DNA of 5,111 nucleotides from Acidobacteriota bacterium (lineage in GTDB: Bacteria > Acidobacteriota > Terriglobia > Bryobacterales > JACQDG01), in contig JACQDI010000577.1 of assembly GCA_016201195.1 (NCBI GenBank), positions 1 through 5,111 on the forward strand, read 5' to 3'. Below the pieces are notes generated by a model, which did not search any database, was not told the DNA's origin, and worked only from the letters and a program-made list of their open reading frames with translations. Position numbers and translations under genes: made by a program. Shown here in pieces: positions 1 to 5,111 of this stretch (positions are counted from its first letter, which is position 1; each line of letters begins with the position of its first letter).

Positions 1-414
1 ATCTTCGCCCGGCCGGAGCACCTGTGTCTCCACCCCGTTGCGGACCTCGAACAGGTTTCCCTTGCCGAGGGTGGCCCCGGTGGAAACCGTAAACGGCTGG
101 AGGTAGGACTTACCATGGAGCGGCTGCAAGCCCGCCGCCTGAAACCCTCGCACCAGGTACTGGGCAGCCTTCTCAAGCTCCGGCGAGCCATCCGCGCGCC
201 CCTTCATCTCCGGCCGCGCCAGCTCCCGCACATCGCGCACGTAGCGCTGCCCATCCGCCCCCGCCCAGCAGATCGCGGCCAGCGCAAGGCTCAGCCCAAG
301 ACGCAAAGGTAGGCGGAACGTGGATCGTGGATCGTGGATCGTGGGCCCAAGCGACGGAGCCAACGATCCTGGAACCTTTGCGTTCTTTGCGTCTTTGCGT
401 GAGAAAAGCAGCAT
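1..414 (-). CDS. M28-family metallopeptidase, N-terminal part (runs off left edge)
   Basis: This is the first 138 codons of a minus-strand gene that stays open to base 1. The region around residues 58-106 (YVRDVRELARPEMKGRADGS, then a helix ending in GFQAAGLQPL and YLQPF) is the typical start of secreted M28 zinc aminopeptidases that carry an inserted PA domain; GKGNLFEVRNGVE near the end would begin the PA-like part. The metal-binding residues lie outside the window, so activity cannot be judged. The start is uncertain. An ATG at 414 has a strong AGGAG six bases upstream and lies nine bases after the stop of the DsbA-like gene, suggesting an operon. However, residues 2-33 from that ATG are encoded by repeat-like DNA, and the hydrophobic signal segment (LGLSLALAAICWAGA) begins only at about residue 39. 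A TTG at 306 would give a normal-length signal peptide but has no ribosome binding site. The cysteine in AAIC has a poor lipobox context, so I do not call it a lipoprotein. Confidence 0.82.
   Translation of the reverse strand, partial: MLLFSRKDAKNAKVPGSLAPSLGPTIHDPRSTFRLPLRLGLSLALAAICWAGADGQRYVRDVRELARPEMKGRADGSPELEKAAQYLVRGFQAAGLQPLHGKSYLQPFTVSTGATLGKGNLFEVRNGVETQVLRPGED
301..383. repeat. 10-bp inverted repeat with nested imperfect palindrome
   Basis: ACGCAAAGGT at 301-310 is the exact reverse complement of ACCTTTGCGT at 374-383. Nested inside is a second palindrome: 336-348 pairs with 357-369 at 11 of 13 positions around an 8-base loop (349-356); one of the two mismatches becomes a G-U wobble in a minus-strand transcript. 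This design resembles a small REP- or MITE-like intergenic element. No transposase gene is present, and the element's true ends cannot be set from one copy. Confidence 0.65.
319..344. repeat. Tandem 7-mer repeat CGTGGAT (3.7 copies)
   Basis: CGTGGAT occurs at 319-325, 326-332 and 333-339, followed by a partial CGTGG at 340-344. Three 7-base units make 21 bases, so on the minus strand the array stays open and encodes a stretch around THDP/PRST in the putative peptidase N-terminal extension. The last full copy also forms the left arm of the inner palindrome (336-348 with 357-369). Such simple arrays are typical of non-coding DNA. Confidence 0.8.
376..400. repeat. Near-tandem CTTTGCGT repeat (3 copies, with an inverted fourth)
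   Basis: CTTTGCGT is found at 376-383, 385-392 and 393-400 with spacing of nine and eight bases, and an inverted copy (ACGCAAAG) at 301-308. On the minus strand it encodes SRKDAKNAK, directly after the ATG at 414. From memory, similar CTTTGCGT arrays occur between genes in several bacterial groups, so I treat the encoded peptide as suspicious. Confidence 0.75.
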
Positions 415-420
415 CTCGGG

Positions 421-425
421 CTCCT
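421..425 (-). promoter_or_regulatory. Ribosome binding site (AGGAG) overlapping the upstream stop codon
   Basis: On the minus strand the DsbA-like gene ends with TAG (426-424), and the same bases begin AGGAG, six bases before the ATG at 414. This is the best Shine-Dalgarno-like site in the window. It favours the ATG at 414 as the peptidase start, with translation coupled to the upstream gene. The alternative start at 306 has no comparable site. Confidence 0.6.
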
Positions 426-1383
426 ACGGGTTCGGAACCGCGCTCGGCAGCCTGACCTCGCAGCACTCCTGCTCCCCGGCGTTCTTGGCCGTCTTCTGGT
501 AGCCGATCTCCATGTCGATGATCGTTTTCAGGTTGGGCCACGGAGTGTTGCCCAGCCGCCGGCCATTCACAAACAAAGTCGGCGTGGAGGTGACCCCCAC
601 TGACTGCCCCTCAGCAATCGACTTGGCGACCTCCTCTTCGGTCTCCTTCTTGTCCACGCACCGGTTCAACTGCAACTGGTCGATCTCTTTTCCTGTGAGG
701 AAGCCGTTGAGCTTCTCCTTGAAGTTCGCCGACGTGATCTCGCCTTGTTTGTCGAACGCCCAGTCATGGTACTCCCAGAAGACCAGCGGGTTTTGCCGGA
801 AGACGCACCGGCCGGCCACCGCCGCCGCCCGGGCCCAGTCGTGGTTGACCAGCGGATAATCCTTGAAGTACACCCGCACCTCCTTGGGGAACGTCTTGAT
901 AATGTTGTCCCGCACGATCTTCGCTTCCTCGCGGCAATACGGGCATTGGAAGTCACTGAAGACGACCAGCACCACCGGGGCGCCGGGCGCGCCGAAACTC
1001 GGTTGGAACGCCGTCGTCAGCTTCTTCAGGTTGGCCCGGAACGGATGATCGTCCGAGGGGTACACCGCTCCGTCGATGATGTGTTTCCCGTCGGAGCTCA
1101 CGTAGAACACCTTCTCCTGCGACTGCAACTGGTAAGACGCGCGGATGGTCGTCTGCAACAATCCCGGAATCGGCGAGGGAACAAAGTCCCCGATCTCCAC
1201 CTTGACCTCGGGCAGCCAGCCGTAGACATGGCGCACGTAGGCCTCCAGGTGCGTCTTGTTCAAGCCGGAATTCTCCCCGGCCGCGGCAGCCGGCGTGCTC
1301 TTCTTGGCCGGGGCCGCTTTTTTCGGCGCCTGCGCCCACATCACCATCGAGCACAGTGCAAGGACGAGTGTTCCATGTAACAT
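424..1383 (-). CDS. Secreted DsbA-like thioredoxin-fold oxidoreductase with DsbC-like N-terminal domain
   Basis: This 319-residue protein should act in the periplasm as a thiol-disulfide oxidoreductase or isomerase. From the chosen start, residues 1-19 form a signal peptide (LVLALCSMVMWAQA), followed by an Ala/Lys/Pro-rich linker to about residue 37. Residues 45-110 hold SPIPGLLQ and VFYVSSDGKHIIDGAVY, which resemble the N-terminal dimerisation domain of DsbC/DsbG. Residues 135-295 form a DsbA/BdbD-type (Thioredoxin_4) domain with FSDFQCPYC (active-site Cys147 and Cys150) and the cis-proline loop VTSTPTLFVNGR (Pro268). Cys193 and Cys242 are placed where some relatives carry a second, structural disulfide. 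An adjacent Cys pair (307-308) sits near the C-terminus. I prefer ATG 1383 because the signal peptide begins there; an in-frame ATG at 1440 would add 19 polar residues ahead of it. No strong ribosome binding site precedes 1383. The gene probably leads an operon with the peptidase downstream. The oxidoreductase class is secure; the substrate and whether it oxidises or isomerises are not known. Confidence 0.93.
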   Translation of the reverse strand: MLHGTLVLALCSMVMWAQAPKKAAPAKKSTPAAAAGENSGLNKTHLEAYVRHVYGWLPEVKVEIGDFVPSPIPGLLQTTIRASYQLQSQEKVFYVSSDGKHIIDGAVYPSDDHPFRANLKKLTTAFQPSFGAPGAPVVLVVFSDFQCPYCREEAKIVRDNIIKTFPKEVRVYFKDYPLVNHDWARAAAVAGRCVFRQNPLVFWEYHDWAFDKQGEITSANFKEKLNGFLTGKEIDQLQLNRCVDKKETEEEVAKSIAEGQSVGVTSTPTLFVNGRRLGNTPWPNLKTIIDMEIGYQKTAKNAGEQECCEVRLPSAVPNP

Positions 1384-1480
1384 AAATTCAATTCTAACCG
1401 AAAGAGTTGAGGAATGGCATGCCTGCCAGCCCCTCTTCATTCCTCAATTCTCTCCCTGCTACACTGAACGACAGGCGCCG
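1384..1480. promoter_or_regulatory. Divergent intergenic region between the dsbA-like gene and lptFG
   Basis: Both flanking genes point away from this region, so it should hold their promoters. The part next to the DsbA-like start is the most AT-rich stretch here. On the minus strand TAGAAT (1396-1391) resembles a -10 box, but it lies so close to the ATG at 1383 that the transcript would be nearly leaderless. On the plus strand TACACT (1460-1465) is a weak -10 candidate, with no good -35 box. Neither promoter is certain. The region also contains the inverted repeat at 1407-1447. If translation of the DsbA-like gene began at 1440, the region would shrink to 40 bases. Confidence 0.5.
1407..1447. 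repeat. Perfect 10-bp inverted repeat in the divergent promoter region
   Basis: TTGAGGAATG at 1407-1416 is matched exactly by CATTCCTCAA at 1438-1447, with a 21-base centre that itself starts next to the palindrome GGCATGCC (1416-1423). The position midway between two divergent genes suits an operator for a dimeric regulator or a shared regulatory element. Each arm also places GAGGAATG on opposite strands. A terminator is unlikely, as there is no T-run and no gene ends here. No regulator family is recognisable from the site. Confidence 0.55.
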
Positions 1481-3814
1481 ATGTCGTTGCTGGCCCGCTA
1501 CATTTTTCGCGAAATTGTCTCCAGCGCCCTGCTGGGCACGCTGCTGTTCACCTTCGTGTTGTTCCTGCGCAACGTGGGGCAACTGTTCGAGCTGCTGGTG
1601 CGGCACACCGCTTCGGGTGACATCGTACTGTACCTGTTCGCCCTGACCCTGCCACAGACCCTCACCTTCACCATCCCGATGGGCGTGCTGGTGGGGATCC
1701 TGATCGGGCTGGGGCGGATGTCGGGCGACGGCGAAGTGATTGCCGTGCGAGCGGCCGGCATTCCCACCCGGCGGTTCATCTGGCCGGTGGCCGCGTTTGC
1801 CCTGCTGGGCCTGGCGGCCAGTGCGACCGTCTCGCTCTACCTGAGCCCGCGCGCGCTGCGCGAGTTTTACCGCATCCAGAACCGCCTGCGCTCGTCGCAA
1901 CTCTCGGCCGAAATCCAGCCGCGCGTCTTCGAGGAGGGCTTTCCCAACACGATTCTCTACGTGCGGGACGTGATTCCCGGTCCGGTGGTGCGCTGGCGGG
2001 GGGTGTTTCTGGCCGACCTGCGCTCTCCCCAGCAGCGCTCCTCAAGCGTCAACGCCAACGTGCGTGGCCCGCGCATCACGGTGGCCGAGGAGGCCATCGC
2101 CGTGCCTAATCCGGAAAAGAACCAGATCCAGTTGCACCTGATCCGCGGCGGCACCCACGAGCAGTCCACCGACCCCGCTCAGTATTTCAATTACGCCTTT
2201 GACCAGACCGACCAGATTCTCGACGCGGCCCCGCCGTCGGTGGCCCGGGCGCGCCGGCCCTACCAGGAAATGAACAGCGGCGAGCTGCCCTACTACGCTC
2301 ACTATGCGGAGAACTGGCTGGAGGCGCGCATCGAGCTGTACCAGCGCCTTGCCCTGCCCGCGGCCTGCCTGGTGCTGGCCCTGGTCGGCATCCCGCTGGG
2401 ACTCTCGTCGCGGCGCTCCGGCAAATCGACCGGGGTCGTGCTTACCGTTCTGCTGGTGTTTGTCTACTTCACGCTGCTCATCGGCGGGATTGGCCTCGCC
2501 GAGCGGCAAAAGCTGGCCGCGGGTCCGGCGGTTTGGGGCGCTAACGCCTTCTTCGCCCTGTTCGGGGTCCTGTTGCTGTCGCGGCTGGACTCTCCCGGCG
2601 ACCGCGACTGGCTGGCCGCCCTGGGCAACTGGGCCGTCGGACTGCGCATCTGGTCGCGCGGGTGGCTCGCCACCCTGCGGGCCGGCCGTCCCGCCAACGG
2701 TCGCGGCTCCCGCTCACGCCTGCTTTTCCAGCTCCTGGACAGCTATGTGCTGAGCAGCTTCCTGTTTTACTTCTTCGTGCTGCTGGCTTCGTTTGTCCTG
2801 CTCTACCACGTGTTCACCTTCTTCGAGCTGCTAAGCTACATCCTCACCAACCACGTGGCGTTGAGCCGCTTTCTCACCTACTTATTCTACCTGACCCCGC
2901 AGCTCATCTACACCACCGCCCCGATCAGTGTGCTGGTTGCCACCCTGGTCGCCTTCGGCGTGCTCACCAAGCGTAACGAGATCACCGCTTTCAAAGCCTG
3001 CGGCATCAGCCTCTACCGGCTGACCGTGCCGGTGTTGCTGGTGGCGCTCGCCGCGAGCGGTTCCCTGTTTGTGTTCGATCACTACGTACTGCCCGAATCC
3101 AACCGCCGCCAGGACGCCATCCGCAACGAGATCAAGGGACGCCCCGTCGCCACCTACCTGCGCCCTGACCGGCAGTGGATCTTCGGGCGCGGCAACCGCA
3201 TCTACTACTACAACTACTTCGACCCCGTTCACGAGGTACTGGGGGGCGTCAACGTCTTCGAGTTCGATTCAACGCGTTTTCGACTGGCCCGGCACATCTC
3301 GGCCGAGCGCGCCCACTGGGAGGACTCCCTGCGCGCCTGGGTGTTCGAGGACGGCTGGAGCCGCGACATCCATGACATCCAGGTAAGGAAGTACGACCGC
3401 TTTACCGTCCAGACTTTCGCCGAGCTCGAGGAGCAGCCCGGTTACTTCCTCACCGAAGCCAAACAGTACCAGCAAATGAATTTTCACGAACTTCAGGAAT
3501 ACATTCTGGACCTCACCCAGCGCGGGTTCGACACCGTACGACTGCGCGTGCAACTTCACAAGAAGTTCTCCTTCCCCGCTTTCGCCTTCATTATGGGCCT
3601 GTTGGCTGTGCCCTTCGCCTTCCTCACCGGCAATCGGGGCGCCCTCGCCGGCGTGGCGGTGAGCCTGGGCATCGCCATCGTCTACGTGTCGGTGAACGCG
3701 CTGTTCGAGCAGATGGGCAACGTCCACCAGTTGCCGGCCATGCTGGCCGCCTGGTCCCCCGACGTCATCTTCACCCTGGCGGGGACGTATCTGCTGCTGC
3801 GCTTGAGAACATAA
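1481..3814 (+). CDS. lptFG: LptF-LptG fusion: LPS-export ABC transporter permease, both halves on one chain
   Basis: This 777-residue inner-membrane protein contains two successive YjgP/YjgQ-type permease units. Each is about the length of a normal LptF or LptG (roughly 360 residues). LptF and LptG normally pair, and with LptB2 and LptC they extract LPS from the inner membrane and push it onto the periplasmic bridge. Half 1 has membrane segments near 11-32, 48-78, 98-120, 287-308, 317-340 and 350-366, with a periplasmic beta-rich region at about 130-250. Half 2 has segments near 421-447, 465-495, 513-536, 693-715, 720-740 and 755-774, with its beta-rich region at about 545-650. Both halves keep the cytoplasmic coupling-helix motif: GRMSGDGEVIAVRAAGI (78-94) and GVLTKRNEITAFKACGI (493-509). 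A polar Arg/Gly-rich linker (about 368-415) joins them on the cytoplasmic side, as expected if each half has six membrane segments. Half 1 looks more LptF-like and half 2 more LptG-like. I chose ATG 1481 because membrane-protein homology starts there; the open frame upstream overlaps the DsbA-like gene. The ribosome binding site is weak (AGG six bases before ATG). Confidence 0.95.
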   Translation: MSLLARYIFREIVSSALLGTLLFTFVLFLRNVGQLFELLVRHTASGDIVLYLFALTLPQTLTFTIPMGVLVGILIGLGRMSGDGEVIAVRAAGIPTRRFIWPVAAFALLGLAASATVSLYLSPRALREFYRIQNRLRSSQLSAEIQPRVFEEGFPNTILYVRDVIPGPVVRWRGVFLADLRSPQQRSSSVNANVRGPRITVAEEAIAVPNPEKNQIQLHLIRGGTHEQSTDPAQYFNYAFDQTDQILDAAPPSVARARRPYQEMNSGELPYYAHYAENWLEARIELYQRLALPAACLVLALVGIPLGLSSRRSGKSTGVVLTVLLVFVYFTLLIGGIGLAERQKLAAGPAVWGANAFFALFGVLLLSRLDSPGDRDWLAALGNWAVGLRIWSRGWLATLRAGRPANGRGSRSRLLFQLLDSYVLSSFLFYFFVLLASFVLLYHVFTFFELLSYILTNHVALSRFLTYLFYLTPQLIYTTAPISVLVATLVAFGVLTKRNEITAFKACGISLYRLTVPVLLVALAASGSLFVFDHYVLPESNRRQDAIRNEIKGRPVATYLRPDRQWIFGRGNRIYYYNYFDPVHEVLGGVNVFEFDSTRFRLARHISAERAHWEDSLRAWVFEDGWSRDIHDIQVRKYDRFTVQTFAELEEQPGYFLTEAKQYQQMNFHELQEYILDLTQRGFDTVRLRVQLHKKFSFPAFAFIMGLLAVPFAFLTGNRGALAGVAVSLGIAIVYVSVNALFEQMGNVHQLPAMLAAWSPDVIFTLAGTYLLLRLRT

Positions 3815-3837
3815 GGCCGCACGCCCCTCCTTGGATC

Positions 3838-4845
3838 ATGCTCGTTTCTGATTTCGATTACCCGTTACCCGAGAAGCTGATCGCCCAGCATCCCTTGGAG
3901 GACCGGGCGGCGGTGCGGATGCTGGTGGTCGATCGCTCGAGCGGCCAAATCGAGGACCACACCTTCCGCGAGTTCCCGGATTTCCTGCGGGAGGGCGATT
4001 GCGTGGTGGTGAACAACAGCCGCGTGTTTCCGGCGCGGCTCTATGGTCGGCGTGCTTCGGGGCCGGCGCGCATCGAGGTGCTCCTCGTCAGCCAGGCTGG
4101 CGACGATCCCGCGGTGTGGGAGGCCCTGGTGCGCCCCGGCCGAAAGGTTGGCACCGGTACCGTGCTGTTCTTCGACGAAGGCCTCCAAGCCGAGGTGATG
4201 GCCCGCGGCGAATACGGAGAGCGGACCCTGTGCTTCTCCGGCGCTCCGGATCTCGCGGCCACCATCGAGCGCATCGGCCATGTGCCCCTGCCGCCGTACA
4301 TCCGCCGGCCTGACGAGCCGCAGGACCGCAACCACTACCAGACCATCTACGCCCGCGAGCGCGGCTCAGTGGCGGCGCCCACCGCCGGGCTGCATTTCAC
4401 CGCTGAGATCCTCGCCCGCATTCCGCGCCTGGCCGAGGTGACCCTGCACGTCGGCCTGGGCACGTTTCAGCCGGTTCACGTGGAGATCGTCGAAGAACAC
4501 AAGATGCACCGGGAACGCTACGTCATCACCGCGGCGGCAGCGGACGCGATCCGCAGCGCTACCCGCGTGGTGGCGGTCGGGACCACCTCGGTTCGCACCC
4601 TCGAGCATGCCGCCCGCCAGGGCCCTCTCGAAGCGGGGCGCGGCGAGACCGACATCTTCATCTATCCCGGCTTCCGATTCCGCATCACCGCGGCCCTGTT
4701 GACCAATTTTCATCTTCCGCGCTCCACGCTGCTCATGCTGGTCTGCGCGTTCAGCGGGCGAGAACTGGTCCTGCGCGCCTACCAGCACGCCGTTGAGCAG
4801 CGCTATCGCTTCTACTCGTATGGCGATTGTATGCTGATCACATGA
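3838..4845 (+). CDS. queA: S-adenosylmethionine:tRNA ribosyltransferase-isomerase
   Basis: QueA transfers and isomerises the ribosyl part of S-adenosylmethionine onto the preQ1 base at position 34 of certain tRNAs, giving epoxyqueuosine, the second-last step of queuosine synthesis. It acts in the cytoplasm. The 335-residue length is normal for the family, and the family signatures are all present: SDFDYPLPEKLIAQHP at the start, VVVNNSRVFPARLYGRR (56-72), HYQTIYARERGSVAAPTAGL (166-185), LHVGLGTFQPV (203-213), TTSVRTLE (249-256), TDIFIYPGFRF (271-281), NFHLPRSTLLMLVCAF (290-305) and YRFYSYGDCMLI at the end. It appears complete and intact. It begins 23 bases after the stop of lptFG on the same strand, so the two are probably cotranscribed, although no clear Shine-Dalgarno sequence precedes the ATG. 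tgt, a frequent partner, is not seen. The 38-base gap downstream (4846-4883) to the convergent gene holds no convincing terminator. Confidence 0.98.
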   Translation: MLVSDFDYPLPEKLIAQHPLEDRAAVRMLVVDRSSGQIEDHTFREFPDFLREGDCVVVNNSRVFPARLYGRRASGPARIEVLLVSQAGDDPAVWEALVRPGRKVGTGTVLFFDEGLQAEVMARGEYGERTLCFSGAPDLAATIERIGHVPLPPYIRRPDEPQDRNHYQTIYARERGSVAAPTAGLHFTAEILARIPRLAEVTLHVGLGTFQPVHVEIVEEHKMHRERYVITAAAADAIRSATRVVAVGTTSVRTLEHAARQGPLEAGRGETDIFIYPGFRFRITAALLTNFHLPRSTLLMLVCAFSGRELVLRAYQHAVEQRYRFYSYGDCMLIT

Positions 4846-4883
4846 TCCGCGCGACCGCAGCCGTGGTGAGTTGAGTCGCAGCC

Positions 4884-5111
4884 CTACCGGCGCGCAGAGA
4901 TGCCGTCGGCCGCACCCATCTTCGGCTTCAGCTCATTCAAATGCGCCTTGGCGAAAGCGATGTTCTCCGGCGAGGCGACGATCTGCTTGGGGACGGCAGC
5001 GCCGGCTGGCGTGCTGGCAGCCATCAGAGCCATTCGCAAGGCGATCACGCCAACCGCGTACTCCCGCGCCGTCAGCCCGTTCTGCTTGAGAATGGCCCCC
5101 ATCTTTGAGTC
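4884..5111 (-). CDS. C-terminal 75 residues of an uncharacterised protein (runs off right edge)
   Basis: A minus-strand reading frame enters from beyond base 5111 and ends at TAG (4886-4884). The visible part reads DSKMGAILKQNGLTAREYAV and continues through a mostly helical stretch (VGVIALRMALMAAS) to PENIAFAKAHLNELKPKMGA and a short polar tail. The pattern 'x-ILKQNGLTAREY...' followed by 'PENIAFAKAHLNEL' recalls small secreted proteins of unknown function common in Acidobacteria, with a 'GLTPREY' helix and an 'N-x-x-F-x-x-x-H' helix; I recognise the pattern from memory only. The methionine at 5102 is probably internal, because the frame continues in register upstream of it. Its start, any signal peptide and its full length lie outside the window. 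It converges on queA. No function can be assigned. Confidence 0.75.
   Translation of the reverse strand, partial: DSKMGAILKQNGLTAREYAVGVIALRMALMAASTPAGAAVPKQIVASPENIAFAKAHLNELKPKMGAADGISARR

Noticed and set aside
173..541. 122-codon minus-strand ORF spanning the dsbA-like/peptidase junction
   Set aside because: It is out of frame with both real genes; its sequence is just their shifted reading, including the repeat cassette.
745..1380. Long plus-strand ORF of 211 codons opposite the DsbA-like gene
   Set aside because: Arg/His-rich low-quality translation typical of the antisense frame of a GC-rich gene; the minus strand carries a clear protein family.
1384..1440. 19-residue N-terminal extension of the DsbA-like protein from ATG 1440
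   Set aside because: The added residues are polar and would bury the signal peptide; GAGGA touches the ATG with no spacing. A GGGAG further upstream keeps it possible but less likely than 1383.
1414..1467. 17-codon plus-strand ORF in the divergent region as a leader peptide for lptFG
   Set aside because: It only arises because the inverted repeat carries GAGGAATG on both strands; the GAGGA has no spacing to the ATG, and no attenuator-like structure follows.
1256..1480. Upstream in-frame extension of lptFG (75 extra codons)
   Set aside because: It overlaps the 5' part of the DsbA-like gene on the opposite strand, has no permease homology, and the first membrane segment fits a start at ATG 1481.
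2042..2509. Minus-strand ORFs within lptFG, and others in queA
   Set aside because: They are antisense shadows with no recognisable motifs and lie fully inside well-supported genes.
4842..4874. Ten-codon ORF overlapping the queA stop as ATGA
   Set aside because: Too short, no recognisable content, and it ends before the convergent gene; likely chance.
4851..4879. Possible terminator between queA and the convergent gene
   Set aside because: Only a 5-bp stem (GCGAC/GTCGC) with a 19-base loop and no T-run on either strand.

Overview
The window is GC-rich chromosomal DNA from a Gram-negative bacterium. The lipopolysaccharide-export permease implies an outer membrane, and the DsbA-like protein and probable exported peptidase imply a periplasm. 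Three things make an acidobacterium (Terriglobia-like) my best guess: both LptF and LptG halves on one polypeptide, the combination of a DsbC-like N-terminus with a DsbA-like domain, and the style of the small C-terminal fragment at the right edge. This placement is inference from family resemblance; there is no rRNA or other marker in the window.

Layout, left to right. Positions 1-414 (minus strand) are the N-terminal part of an M28-type metallopeptidase that runs off the left edge. Positions 424-1383 (minus) are a complete secreted thioredoxin-fold oxidoreductase with a CPYC active site, lying just upstream of the peptidase and probably cotranscribed with it. Between the DsbA-like coding region and the peptidase's signal sequence, at about 301-400, sits a compact repeat cassette (tandem 7-mers, tandem CTTTGCGT units, nested inverted repeats). 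It looks like intergenic DNA but is open in the peptidase frame. A divergent intergenic region of about 97 bases (1384-1480) with a perfect 10-bp inverted repeat separates this pair from the plus-strand genes. Positions 1481-3814 (plus) encode a 777-residue LptF-LptG fusion permease, followed after 23 bases by queA (3838-4845), a tRNA queuosine-modification enzyme. A convergent minus-strand gene of unknown function enters from the right edge and stops at 4884.

How the genes work together. The LptF-LptG protein is the inner-membrane part of the LPS-export machine; its ATPase LptB and partner LptC are not in the window. The DsbA-like protein should make or shuffle disulfides in exported proteins, and the peptidase next to it is probably exported too, so the minus-strand pair looks like an envelope protein maturation/turnover unit. 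queA is a housekeeping gene with no obvious functional tie to LPS export. I see no phage, CRISPR, transposase, defence or biosynthetic cluster here. The region is mostly ordinary, and the points most worth a second look are the repeat cassette at the peptidase start, the LptF-LptG fusion, and the hybrid DsbC/DsbA-like architecture.
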